From positions 1 through 41,100 of the forward strand of contig CAYZKG010000006.1 of assembly GCA_964478915.1 (NCBI GenBank): DNA of 41,100 bases, read 5' to 3'. Made by a program: the position numbers and the translations under genes. How positions within the stretch are numbered: the stretch's first letter is position 1; each line of letters starts with the position of its first letter. This document shows positions 1 to 6,864 of the stretch, piece after piece. A model generated the notes under the pieces. That model saw only the letters and a list, made by a program, of their open reading frames with translations. It did not search any database and was not told where the DNA came from. Origin of the DNA: CAYJUM01 sp964478915. GTDB lineage: Bacteria > Nitrospirota > Nitrospiria > Nitrospirales > Nitrospiraceae.

Positions 1-457
1 TCAACACTTCCACGGCGCACAGGGGCGTGAGCCTGCGGATCTCGCGGATCGTGTCCGCAAAGACGGAGGCGCCGCCGTCCTCCAGCTCATCCCGGTTGAC
101 CGACGTGATGACCGCATGCCGGAGACCCAAAGCCTGGACCGCCCGCGCGACGCGTACCGGCTCCGCCCGATCCACCGGATGCGGCCGGCCGGTGGCCACC
201 GCGCAATAGTGGCACCGTCGCGTACAGATATCGCCCAGGATCAAGAAGGTCGCGGTCCGGTTGTTCCAGCATTCCCAGACATTGGGGCACCGGGCTTCCT
301 CGCAAATGGTGTGCAGCTCCAGCGAATCCATGATCTGCCGGATGTCCTGATAATCGGGCCCTTGCGTGATCCGGACCTTGAACCAGGGCGGCAGCCGCCG
401 CCGGCCACGATTTTCTGGAGCGCGTTCCCGAAGGTCGTCAACCGGCACGAAGGTCAT
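1..457 (-). CDS. lipA: Lipoyl synthase LipA, N-terminal part (cut by the left edge)
   Basis: Radical-SAM enzyme that inserts two sulfurs into octanoyl groups on lipoyl domains, here most likely those of the E2 encoded just upstream. The 152 visible codons contain both cluster motifs of the family: the auxiliary-cluster motif C-x4-C-x5-C (in CEEARCPNVWEC) and the radical-SAM motif C-x3-C-x2-C (in CTRRCHYC), followed by CAVATGRP. The start is ATG at 457, whose ATGA overlaps the pdhC stop, so translation is probably coupled. The C-terminal half lies outside the window. LipA sacrifices its auxiliary 4Fe-4S cluster in catalysis, which fits the Fe-S carrier gene mrp at the head of the same gene run. 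The family is certain; only completeness cannot be judged. Confidence 0.95.
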   Translation of the reverse strand, partial: MTFVPVDDLRERAPENRGRRRLPPWFKVRITQGPDYQDIRQIMDSLELHTICEEARCPNVWECWNNRTATFLILGDICTRRCHYCAVATGRPHPVDRAEPVRVARAVQALGLRHAVITSVNRDELEDGGASVFADTIREIRRLTPLCAVEVL

Positions 458-1650
458 GCGTCCTCCGGCAGTACGAGCTCCAGCGGGTGTTCCAGGGTGC
501 GCTTGAACTCCCGCAAGAACTTGGCGCCCTGGACTCCGTCCAGAGCCCGGTGATCGCAGGACATGGTGACCTTCATCCGGCGCCTGACTTTCGCGGTCCC
601 TGCTTCCGCGCTCGGAACGTCCCGCACGGCTCCGATGGCCAGCGCCGCGGCCTCCGGGGGTATGAGCACCGCGATGAAGCTCTCCACGTCGTACATGCCC
701 AGGTTTGAGATCGAGAAGGTGGCGCCGGTGTATTCGTGCGGCGCCAGCCGCTTGTTCCGCGCGCGCTCGATCAGGTCCCGCATCTCGGTCGAGATCTGCG
801 CCAACGTCTTTGCCCCACAGTCCCGCAGGACCGGGGAAATCAGTCCGTCGTCCAGTCCCACCGCCACGCCGATATCGATGCTGGCGTGCTGGCGAAGCGC
901 GTCCCCTTCGTACGAGACGTTGATCTCTGGATGGCGGGCCAGGGCCAGGGCGGCCGCTTTGATGATGAGATCGTTGAGGCTGGGATGAGCCCGACGCTTC
1001 TGTTTCAGCTTGTGCCGCAGGCGCTCGGCTTCTTCCATGTCAATCTCGACGGTGAGATAGAAGTGCGGGACCGGGGCCTTGCTCTGGGTCGTGGCCCGGG
1101 CGATGGCCTTCCGCATCTGGCTGAGCGGCCGGCTGATGTCTCCGGTCTTCGCCGCGGCTCGCTTCGGTGGAGCCTCCGCCGCCGCTTCGAGGTCGCGTTC
1201 CACGATCCGTCCGCCGGGACCTGTTCCCTCGATGGCGGACAGGTCGATTCCCCGTTGCGCCGCCATCGCCTTGGCCCTGGGCGATGCCTTGATGCGGTCC
1301 TCCTGAGCGGCCTGCCGGCGCTGCTCCTTTTGCGCGACCGCCGGCGGGGACGGCGGGACGGCCGGCGACGATGGCGCCGTGGTGTCGTGCAGGACCGCCT
1401 CGATGTCCTCGTCCGGCTCGGCCACCACGGCGATCAGGCTGCCGGCTTTCACGGTATCTCCTTCGTTCGCCAGAATCTGTCTGAGAATGCCGGACGAGAA
1501 GGACTCCAGATCCATCACCGCCTTATCGGTCTCGATTTCGGCCAGCACGTCACCGGTCTCGACCGGCTCCCCTACCCGCTTTTTCCATTTCACGACGACG
1601 CCTTCTTCCATCGTGTCGGTCAACTTGGGCATGACTACCCGACTGGCCAT
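454..1650 (-). CDS. pdhC: Pyruvate dehydrogenase E2, dihydrolipoamide acetyltransferase
   Basis: Core of the pyruvate dehydrogenase complex; it transfers acetyl from the lipoyl arm to CoA. It has one N-terminal lipoyl domain (about residues 1-75; lipoyl lysine in EIETDKAVMD, K43 from this start), a proline/alanine-rich linker, a peripheral-subunit-binding domain (about 120-158: ASPRAKAMAAQRGIDL..GTGPGGRI), and a C-terminal catalytic domain with the family motif DHRALDG near the end. I chose ATG 1650 (MASRVVMPKL), which has an AGG about 9 bases upstream; an in-frame GTG at 1668 would add six residues. It lies 45 bases after the small unknown gene and overlaps lipA by 4 bases. A 2-oxoglutarate or branched-chain E2 has the same architecture, but the pdhA/pdhB neighbours favour pyruvate. 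Confidence 0.93.
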   Translation of the reverse strand: MASRVVMPKLTDTMEEGVVVKWKKRVGEPVETGDVLAEIETDKAVMDLESFSSGILRQILANEGDTVKAGSLIAVVAEPDEDIEAVLHDTTAPSSPAVPPSPPAVAQKEQRRQAAQEDRIKASPRAKAMAAQRGIDLSAIEGTGPGGRIVERDLEAAAEAPPKRAAAKTGDISRPLSQMRKAIARATTQSKAPVPHFYLTVEIDMEEAERLRHKLKQKRRAHPSLNDLIIKAAALALARHPEINVSYEGDALRQHASIDIGVAVGLDDGLISPVLRDCGAKTLAQISTEMRDLIERARNKRLAPHEYTGATFSISNLGMYDVESFIAVLIPPEAAALAIGAVRDVPSAEAGTAKVRRRMKVTMSCDHRALDGVQGAKFLREFKRTLEHPLELVLPEDA

Positions 1651-1668
1651 CGCTCGCCTCGCTCGCAC

Positions 1669-1704
1669 TCTCTCAGGTCACTCTAACGAAACCTCTCAGG
1701 TGAC
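1669..1704 (-). repeat. Short direct repeat at the unknown gene/pdhC junction
   Basis: On the minus strand GTCACCTGAGAG is followed, after about ten bases, by GTGACCTGAGAG (11 of 12 bases identical). The first copy covers the end of the 122-aa gene; the second lies just upstream of the pdhC start. It could be a chance or slippage duplication, or part of a translation-initiation structure. No function is claimed. Confidence 0.4.
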
Positions 1705-2064
1705 CGCAAGGGCGCGGAATATTGCCAGAAGATCGCTCAGCGCCAGCGTCTTCGTGTGGAGGGTGGCCCGCTCTCCCAGCACCGCATTCCGTGTGGCTCC
1801 GTCAGCGCTGCCGGTGAGACAGGCGTTGCCCAAGCCGAGCACCCGCTCGCACTCTTTCTCCACCTTGCTTTTGACCACGGGGTTCACCGAGGCGATCTCC
1901 ATCATCCTGGCCTGCGTCGCGGAGAGGTGCTGCTGCAGGTCGTGCTCCGGAAAGGTCCGGCGAGCGGCCTCATCCAGACAGCGGTCCAGGTACTGAACGA
2001 GGAAGACATACAGCCGAACGAATGTCTCGGTGATCTCGATGTGGGAAGGAGCAGGAGCCGGCAT
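1696..2064 (-). CDS. Unrecognised 122-aa protein inside the PDH operon
   Basis: I do not recognise the family. The start is well supported: ATG 2064 with a perfect AGGAGG five bases upstream. It sits between pdhB (42 bases upstream) and pdhC (45 bases downstream), so it should be cotranscribed with them. The protein looks largely helical and soluble: an N-terminal helix with FVRLYVFLVQYLDRCLDEAAR, then a charged segment with EIASVNPVVKSKVEKECERV, then GLGNACLTGSADGATRNAV and a hydrophobic C-terminal helix. It has two cysteines, no signal peptide, no transmembrane helix and no obvious nucleotide-binding motif. From its position it could be an accessory subunit, assembly factor or regulator of the complex. 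It does not resemble E3, the E2-binding domain or lipoate ligase. Confidence 0.8.
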   Translation of the reverse strand: MPAPAPSHIEITETFVRLYVFLVQYLDRCLDEAARRTFPEHDLQQHLSATQARMMEIASVNPVVKSKVEKECERVLGLGNACLTGSADGATRNAVLGERATLHTKTLALSDLLAIFRALAVT

Positions 2065-2106
2065 CGGAACCTCCTCATCAGATCGTAATCAGTAACTCGT
2101 CACTCA
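2065..2106 (-). repeat. Degenerate 7-base-period spacer
   Basis: Between pdhB and the small unknown gene the minus strand reads as loose heptads: GGTAATG, AGTGACG, AGTTACT, GATTACG, ATCTGAT. The third base is T in each of them. The heptads end at the ribosome binding site of the downstream gene. Comparable short-period spacers occur at 31405-31446, 35247-35305 and 41053-41080. Confidence 0.4.
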
Positions 2107-3087
2107 TTACCCCATCACCTGTCGGACGGCCGCACGTACCCGAGCCTGATCGGGGATGGCCGCATCCTCCAGCGGCCGGCTATACGGCATCGGGACATCC
2201 TCGCCGGTGACGCGAACGATGGGCGCATCGAGGAAATCAAAGGCCTCCCGATACACGCTCTCGGCAATCTGTGCCCCCATGCCGGCGAATCGCCATCCCT
2301 CTTCCACGATCACCAGCCGGCCGGTCTTCTTGACGGAGGAGACGATCGTGTCCAGGTCGAGCGGCTTGAGGGTCCGGGGGTCCACCACTTCCGCGTCGAT
2401 GCGATGATCGCGGTCACGGGCCAGTTCTTCCGCGGCCTCCAACGCCAGCAGCAGCATTTTGGAATACGCCACGATGGTGACATCGCGACCCTGTCGCTTG
2501 ACCTCAGCCTGCCCGATCGGGATCGTGTACTCGCCCTCCGGAACCTCTCCCTTGGTGGCGTACAGCAACTGCGCCTCGATGAACATGACGGGGTTCTGAT
2601 CCCGGATGGCGCTCTTGAGGAGCCCCTTGGCATCACGAGGAGTCGCCGGCGCAATGACCTTCAGGCCCGGCACGTGGGAGAACCACGCCTCCAGGCTCTG
2701 CGAATGCTGCGCGGCAAGCTGGTGCGCGGCGCTTCCCGGCCCTCTGACGACGATGGGAACCGACAACTGGCCTCCAGACATGTACCGGATTTTGGCCGCA
2801 TTGTTGACGATCTGATCCATGGCCAGGATCGCGAAGTTGAACGTCATGAGCTCCACAATCGGATGCAGGCCGCCCATCGCCGCGCCGATGGCCAGTCCCG
2901 TAAAGCCGGCCTCGGTGATGGGCGTGTCCCACACGCGGCGCGGGCCGAACTCCTCCACAAAGCCCTTGCTGACCTTGAAGGCCCCTTGGTAGTACCCCAC
3001 CTCCTCTCCGATGAGGAACACGCGCTCATCGCGGCGAAGCTCCTCCCGCATCGCCTGATTCAACGCTTCACGATAAGTGACCAGCAT
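2107..3087 (-). CDS. pdhB: Pyruvate dehydrogenase E1 component, beta subunit
   Basis: Beta subunit of the alpha2beta2 thiamine-diphosphate E1 that decarboxylates pyruvate and acetylates the E2 lipoyl group. At 326 aa it has the normal length. Visible family features are YREALNQAMREEL at the N-terminus, FLIGEEVGYYQGAFKVSKG (the glutamate that activates ThDP), DTPITEAGFTGLAIGAAMGG, MDQIVNNAAKIRYMSGGQ, and the C-terminal transketolase domain with VDPRTLKPLDLDTI and VTGEDVPMPYS. ATG 3087 has GAGG eight bases upstream and lies 15 bases after the pdhA stop. Branched-chain E1 beta is the closest alternative; the adjoining alpha subunit and single-lipoyl E2 do not separate these absolutely. Confidence 0.93.
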   Translation of the reverse strand: MLVTYREALNQAMREELRRDERVFLIGEEVGYYQGAFKVSKGFVEEFGPRRVWDTPITEAGFTGLAIGAAMGGLHPIVELMTFNFAILAMDQIVNNAAKIRYMSGGQLSVPIVVRGPGSAAHQLAAQHSQSLEAWFSHVPGLKVIAPATPRDAKGLLKSAIRDQNPVMFIEAQLLYATKGEVPEGEYTIPIGQAEVKRQGRDVTIVAYSKMLLLALEAAEELARDRDHRIDAEVVDPRTLKPLDLDTIVSSVKKTGRLVIVEEGWRFAGMGAQIAESVYREAFDFLDAPIVRVTGEDVPMPYSRPLEDAAIPDQARVRAAVRQVMG

Positions 3088-3102
3088 GGGGTCCGCCTCG
3101 GC

Positions 3103-4068
3103 CTATTCGACGTAGACGTCCTCGTACAGCGCGCCGGGATCCGGGAAGGGGCTCTCGTCGGCAAAGCGGATCGCTTCCGCCACCACGCCTCCGATTTCCT
3201 TCTCCAGTCGCTTGAAATCGGCGTCGGATGCCAGACCTTCTTTGACGAGGGTTTGTCGAAGGAGCAGCAGCGGGTCCCGCTTCCGCTCCTCTTCCACTTC
3301 GTCGCGCGTGCGATAGTGGCCGTGTGCGGGATCGGCCATCGAATGGCCCATGAACCGGTAGGTGCGCGCCTCGACGAAATAGGGAGCCGGTGAGGTCCGA
3401 ACCCTGGCCACGACGTCCCGGAGCAACGCGCGCACCGCCAGCACATCCATGCCATCCACCTGAACAGCCTCAATGCCATACGAGCGCGCCATTTCGGCCA
3501 CGTTGTGAAAGACCGCGATGCCGCGCTCGATCGGCGTGCCCATCGCGTAACGGTTGTTCTCGCAGAGAAAGATGACCGGGAGCTTCCAGAGGGCCGCCAG
3601 GTTGAAGGCCTCGTGGGCGTGGCCGCTGGGAAGCGCGCCTTCCCCAAAGAAGCACAGGGCCACCTGGTCATGCTTCTGATACTGGATGGCAAAGGCCAAC
3701 CCGACGGCGAGCGGGAGGTGGCCGCCGACGATGGCGTACCCGCCCATGAACCGTCGCGGCTCGTCCACCAGATGCATGGACCCGCCCTTGCCCTTGCAGA
3801 GTCCTGTGGCCTTGCCGAACAGCTCAGCCATGACCCTGTTCGGGTCCGATCCCTTGGCCAGGCAATGCCCGTGGTCTCGGTAGGCGCTGATCACGTAGTC
3901 GTCGGGGCGGAGGGCGGCGATGGCCCCGACTGCGACCGCTTCTTCCCCGATGTAGAGATGGAGGAAACCGGCGATTTTGGCTAGGGCGTACATTTCCGCC
4001 GATTTCTCCTCGAATCGGCGGATGAGCAGCATCTGGCGGTAGAGAGAGAGGAGATCCTCACGGTCCAT
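3103..4068 (-). CDS. pdhA: Pyruvate dehydrogenase E1 component, alpha subunit
   Basis: Alpha subunit of the pyruvate dehydrogenase E1; it binds ThDP-Mg. At 321 aa it has the usual length. Motifs: YRQMLLIRRFEEK at the N-terminus, GQEAV-like GEEAVAVG (41-48), KGKGGSMHL (92-100), the ThDP motif at 142-172 read as GEG...NN instead of the common GDG...NN, CENNRYAMGT, and the phosphorylation-loop region RTYRFMGHSMADPAHG..RTRDEV. Start ATG 4068 has no Shine-Dalgarno sequence, and a consensus promoter ends only eight bases before it, so the mRNA may be leaderless (see the promoter entry). It is followed after 15 bases by pdhB. The glutamate in GEG should still coordinate metal, and I believe it occurs in other PdhA proteins. 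Confidence 0.94.
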   Translation of the reverse strand: MDREDLLSLYRQMLLIRRFEEKSAEMYALAKIAGFLHLYIGEEAVAVGAIAALRPDDYVISAYRDHGHCLAKGSDPNRVMAELFGKATGLCKGKGGSMHLVDEPRRFMGGYAIVGGHLPLAVGLAFAIQYQKHDQVALCFFGEGALPSGHAHEAFNLAALWKLPVIFLCENNRYAMGTPIERGIAVFHNVAEMARSYGIEAVQVDGMDVLAVRALLRDVVARVRTSPAPYFVEARTYRFMGHSMADPAHGHYRTRDEVEEERKRDPLLLLRQTLVKEGLASDADFKRLEKEIGGVVAEAIRFADESPFPDPGALYEDVYVE

Positions 4069-4076
4069 CGGGACCC

Positions 4077-4105
4077 ATTATGCAGCTTGCCGGCAGGAGA
4101 CTCAA
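4077..4105 (-). promoter_or_regulatory. Sigma70-type promoter of pdhA, close to leaderless
   Basis: On the minus strand TTGAGT (4105-4100), a 17-base spacer, then CATAAT (4082-4077). Transcription would start around 4070, one or two bases before the pdhA ATG at 4068. No ribosome binding site precedes that ATG. It would let pdhA-pdhB-unknown-pdhC-lipA be transcribed separately from mrp and the Rieske gene. Confidence 0.6.
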
Positions 4106-4116
4106 GATAAGGAAGC

Positions 4117-4422
4117 TCAGAGACAGACCTTGACATCGGTCCCTTCCACCGTGACCTCGTACACCTTCACGCAGGCGGACGGATTGTTGAGCGACACCCC
4201 CGTTTTCACGTTGTACTGCCAGCCGTGCCACGGACAGGTCACCGTGTCGCCCTCCAACTCCCCTTCCCCCAACGGCCCCCCGCGATGGACGCACGTATTG
4301 TCGATCGCATAAAACGTCCCGTCCACATTGAACACCGCGATCGCCTGGTCCTTCACCTCCGCCACCGTCCCCGTCCCGGACGGCACGTCCGTCGTCTGCG
4401 CCACCGTCACAAACTCACTCAT
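4117..4422 (-). CDS. Rieske-type [2Fe-2S] ferredoxin
   Basis: Small soluble Rieske protein of 101 aa, consistent with an electron carrier of the dioxygenase-ferredoxin/NirD class. The cluster ligands are C44-x-H46 (CVHRGGPLGEG) and C63-x2-H66 (CPWHGWQYN), spaced as in the family. It has no signal peptide or membrane anchor, so it is not the Rieske subunit of a bc1 complex. It starts 11 bases after the mrp stop with AGGGCAGG in front of ATG 4422, and ends 48 bases before pdhA. Its redox partner is unknown, as no oxygenase or nitrite reductase gene is in the window. Mrp next door could supply or transfer its cluster, but that is inferred only from position. Confidence 0.9.
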   Translation of the reverse strand: MSEFVTVAQTTDVPSGTGTVAEVKDQAIAVFNVDGTFYAIDNTCVHRGGPLGEGELEGDTVTCPWHGWQYNVKTGVSLNNPSACVKVYEVTVEGTDVKVCL

Positions 4423-4433
4423 CCTGCCCTCCC

Positions 4434-5327
4434 TCAGCCGCTTCCGAGCGGCCGTTTCAGTTTTTCCACCAAGCGGGCGAGCGACGGGCTCGTCTGCTCC
4501 GCCCCCGCCCCCGTCCCCTCCACCTGCGCCACCAGCGCCGCCGCGATCGCCTGAAACGCCTGCGCCGAGGCCGACCCCGGCGCCGCCACCACGATCGGCT
4601 CCCCCGCATCGCCGCCCGCCCGGATGGAGGGATCAATCGGCACGCGGCCCAGGAACGGAATGCCGAGTTGCGCCGCCGCACGCTCGCCGCCCCCCGAGGC
4701 AAAGATCTCCGTGCGCGTCCCGCAGTGCCCGCACACAAAAAAGCTCATGTTTTCGACGAGCCCCAGCAGCGGGACATTGACCTTCTGGAACATTCGCACT
4801 CCCTTCCGCACATCGTACAGCGCGACGGCCTGCGGGGTCGTGACGGTCATGGCGCCGCACAGCGGCACCAGTTGGGATAAGGTCAGCTGCGCATCGCCCG
4901 TGCCCGGCGGGAGGTCGATGAGCAGGTACTCAAGCTCGCCCCAGAGCACATCGCGGAAAAACTGCTGAATGGCCGTGTGGACCATAGGACCGCGCCAGAC
5001 CAACGCGGTGTCTTCCGGGACAAAAAACCCCATGGACATCACCTTCACGCCATAGCGCTCGGCCGGCTTGATCTTGCCGTCCTGCTGTTCAGGAGGCTTT
5101 GAGATCCCCATCATCATGGGAACATTCGGACCGTAGACATCCGCGTCCATCAAGCCCACCCTGGCTCCGGTCTGGGCCAAGGCGACCGCCAGGTTGACCG
5201 CCACGGTGGATTTGCCCACACCCCCCTTGCCGCTGCTGATCGCGAGTATCCGGCGCACCTCGGGCAGCATCACTTCACGCGGTCGCTCCTGCCCCGGGGC
5301 CGGCCCGCCGGTGTTCAGTTCGCCCAT
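4434..5327 (-). CDS. mrp: Mrp/ApbC-family Fe-S cluster carrier P-loop ATPase
   Basis: Mrp/NBP35-type ATPase, which carries and transfers Fe-S clusters to apoproteins in the cytoplasm. It has the deviant Walker A SSGKGGVGKST, then DADVYGPNVPMMMG, MSMGFFVPED, VWRGPMV, DLPPGTGDAQLTL and a C-terminal CxxC pair in ENMSFFVCGHCG that should hold the bridging cluster. It lacks the N-terminal DUF59 (MIP18-like) domain of many bacterial Mrp proteins. ATG 5327 (MGELNTGG) was chosen for the AGGAG six bases upstream; an open frame continues to 5417 but that stretch is not family-like. It heads a gene run in which the Rieske protein and LipA are both Fe-S proteins. Confidence 0.93.
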   Translation of the reverse strand: MGELNTGGPAPGQERPREVMLPEVRRILAISSGKGGVGKSTVAVNLAVALAQTGARVGLMDADVYGPNVPMMMGISKPPEQQDGKIKPAERYGVKVMSMGFFVPEDTALVWRGPMVHTAIQQFFRDVLWGELEYLLIDLPPGTGDAQLTLSQLVPLCGAMTVTTPQAVALYDVRKGVRMFQKVNVPLLGLVENMSFFVCGHCGTRTEIFASGGGERAAAQLGIPFLGRVPIDPSIRAGGDAGEPIVVAAPGSASAQAFQAIAAALVAQVEGTGAGAEQTSPSLARLVEKLKRPLGSG

Positions 5328-5422
5328 CCGTCGCTCCTGTCTGCCTTGGGATCCAGGCCTGGCGGTTCTACTGGAAAATGACCTGCGGCTCGCTGGAAGG
5401 AAATCGCAACGGGCCACACCAA

Positions 5423-5447
5423 GCCGCCGGTGCCTATGACCGGCAGC
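5423..5447 (-). terminator. GC-rich hairpin after the zinc-ribbon gene
   Basis: GCCGCCGGT at 5423-5431 pairs with ACCGGCAGC at 5439-5447 (eight of nine pairs, seven-base loop), 14 bases beyond the stop of the gene ending at 5461. No T run follows, so intrinsic termination would be weak. Confidence 0.35.
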
Positions 5448-5460
5448 TTAGTTTACCCGA

Positions 5461-5664
5461 TTATCCGACTTGGGTGGCAAATTTCTTCCGTGCGCGGCCC
5501 ACTAAGGGTGTGGGCCGGGAAGCACGGTTGTGCACGATCACGGGATCCAATATCTCGCCACACAGGACGCACCGCCAACCCCGGAACGTCAGGGAGCCGG
5601 TGTCGTCCTGCAGGTCTTCAAAATCGTCCTGCACCATGACGCCGTGACAACGTGGGCAGTCCAT
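5461..5664 (-). CDS. Small zinc-ribbon protein (CPRC...CVLC)
   Basis: A 67-aa protein starting MDCPRCHGVMVQDDFEDL, with a second knuckle CVLCGEILDPVI about 30 residues later: a four-cysteine zinc ribbon. The acidic DDTGSLTFRGWRC stretch lies between the knuckles, and the C-terminus is basic. ATG 5664 was chosen because AGGAGG stands five bases upstream; the open frame before it is not needed. From memory, proteins of this exact pattern recur in many copies in Nitrospira-type genomes, but I know of no experimentally defined function. A nucleic-acid- or protein-binding role is only a guess from the fold. It is probably monocistronic, with hairpins on either side. Confidence 0.85.
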   Translation of the reverse strand: MDCPRCHGVMVQDDFEDLQDDTGSLTFRGWRCVLCGEILDPVIVHNRASRPTPLVGRARKKFATQVG

Positions 5665-5749
5665 AGCGCCCTCCTGACGTGAAGATTGATATATGACCGA
5701 CAATCACAAGCCTCGACCGCTACCTGAAAGCAATTCTTGTGCTCGACTT

Positions 5750-5777
5750 TTAATAAGACCGCCGGCAAAAAAATCAA
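5750..5777 (-). promoter_or_regulatory. Possible promoter of the zinc-ribbon gene
   Basis: Minus strand TTGATT (5777-5772), 16-base spacer, TATTAA (5755-5750), about 80 bases before the start codon. The match is moderate and the -10 is 4 of 6. Confidence 0.3.
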
Positions 5778-5892
5778 TAGATTAGCGGTCGTAGGAAGGT
5801 CTGGAGGGCTCAGGCGTTGTAAGAACGAAACGTGGAGGCGCCTGAATTCCCCGGTTCGGCTCCAAGCTCTCGGATTCCTGGAGGATTCCGAG

Positions 5893-5912
5893 CCGTTTCA
5901 GAATCGAAACGG
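5893..5912 (-). terminator. Hairpin downstream of the desaturase gene
   Basis: CCGTTTC-AGAATC-GAAACGG, a perfect seven-base-pair stem with a six-base loop, 26 bases after the desaturase stop. No T tract follows on the minus strand, so it is a terminator-like or RNA-stabilising structure rather than a textbook intrinsic terminator. Confidence 0.4.
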
Positions 5913-5938
5913 GGGCACCGAGCGACCCCGAAGAACAA

Positions 5939-6769
5939 TCAGGACGCTTCAGCGCGCCAGAGATTCGCCGCCAAGCCGATTTTCGACAAGGCAAAGATCA
6001 GCCACTTGGAGGGGTCAAAATTATACCACTTCGGACCGTTGCGATAATCCCTGAGGTAGGTGTGGTGATAGTTATGGTATCCCTCCCCAAAGGTGACCAG
6101 CGAGACCCACCAACTGTCGCGGCTGCTGTCATCCGTTCCGTGCGGTTGTGAGCCCCAGAGATGGCAGATAGAATTGATGCAGAAGGTGGAGTTGAGCACA
6201 AAAAACGTCCGACACACTCCGGCGAGGACGAAGCAGCTCATCCCGCCTTGCCAGCCGCCGTGGAACAACCCGACCACGAAGGGCAACGCCAAGCCGGAAA
6301 GCACGATCGGAACGTAATAGCGATGCTGCCACATGATAATGGGGTCCTTCCGCAGCGTCACCTCATACTTCTCGGTCCGATGCGGGTCCAGAAAGAAAAT
6401 CCAGCCACAGTGACTGTGCCAGAACCCTTTGGTGGCATTGTAGGGGTCTTCCTCCTGATCGCACCGGGCATGGTGTCGGATATGATCGGCGCACCAGCGG
6501 AGCGCCGAGTTCTCCAGAGCCCAACCGCCAGCCACCAACAGACAGGCTTTGACCCACCCCGGACATTCAAAGCTGCGGTGCGAGATCAGCCGATGATAAC
6601 CAACCGTGATCCCGAGCCCGCTTATCAGGTACAGGATGCCGAACATTGCCCAGTCCAGCCACGTGAAGCCGTACGCATACGCAAAGAGCGGAACGCCGAT
6701 GATGGTGGACAACGTGACGGCGCCGAACAACACGGTCACGGGATAGTCGAGTCGGTAGGCTTTCTGCAC
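5939..6769 (-). CDS. Membrane fatty-acid (acyl-CoA type) desaturase
   Basis: Di-iron integral-membrane desaturase that introduces a double bond, probably delta-9, into acyl chains and so adjusts membrane fluidity. The three histidine boxes are present in the right order: HRLISH (in GYHRLISHRSF), HIRHH (in CADHIRHHARCD) and HNYHH (in EGYHNYHHTY). Hydrophobic segments lie before box 1, after box 1 and between boxes 2 and 3, and the length (276 aa) is normal for the bacterial OLE1-like group. GTG 6769 (MVQKAYRLDYP) is preferred because GGAGGAGG lies just upstream; a TTG at 6802 would include that motif as coding. It is divergent from putA, with a consensus promoter at 6834-6862 and a palindrome at its -35 side. 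Confidence 0.9.
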   Translation of the reverse strand: MQKAYRLDYPVTVLFGAVTLSTIIGVPLFAYAYGFTWLDWAMFGILYLISGLGITVGYHRLISHRSFECPGWVKACLLVAGGWALENSALRWCADHIRHHARCDQEEDPYNATKGFWHSHCGWIFFLDPHRTEKYEVTLRKDPIIMWQHRYYVPIVLSGLALPFVVGLFHGGWQGGMSCFVLAGVCRTFFVLNSTFCINSICHLWGSQPHGTDDSSRDSWWVSLVTFGEGYHNYHHTYLRDYRNGPKWYNFDPSKWLIFALSKIGLAANLWRAEAS

Positions 6770-6833
6770 GGATCCTCCTCCGTTGAGGGTGATGGGGCTC
6801 AAGGGTGGAAGGGGAGCCCCCTAAAGGTGGTAT

Positions 6834-6862
6834 ATAGTAGAGAATCAGGAAGGGTTTTTCAA
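6834..6862 (-). promoter_or_regulatory. Sigma70-type promoter of the desaturase gene
   Basis: Minus strand TTGAAA (6862-6857), 17-base spacer, TACTAT (6839-6834); predicted start about 58 bases before GTG 6769. Both boxes match consensus well and spacing is optimal. Confidence 0.7.
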
Positions 6863-6864
6863 GC

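Larger units (their letters stand above)
5665..5938. other. Intergenic region between desaturase and zinc-ribbon gene
   Basis: 274 bases with no supported gene. It holds a hairpin beyond the desaturase stop (5893-5912), a poorer imperfect palindrome at 5872-5893 (TCGGATTCC..GGATTCCGA), and an AT-rich stretch around 5745-5785 that may contain a promoter for the zinc-ribbon gene. Short open frames here lack ribosome binding sites. Confidence 0.6.

Noticed and set aside
3559..3650. GEG instead of GDG in the ThDP motif of PdhA as a sign of inactivity
   Set aside because: Glutamate can still bind the metal, the rest of the motif and the NN are intact, and I recall natural PdhA proteins with GEG.
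4117..4422. NirD, the small subunit of assimilatory nitrite reductase
   Set aside because: The Rieske motif fits, but no nirB or other nitrogen gene is adjacent; kept as a generic Rieske ferredoxin.
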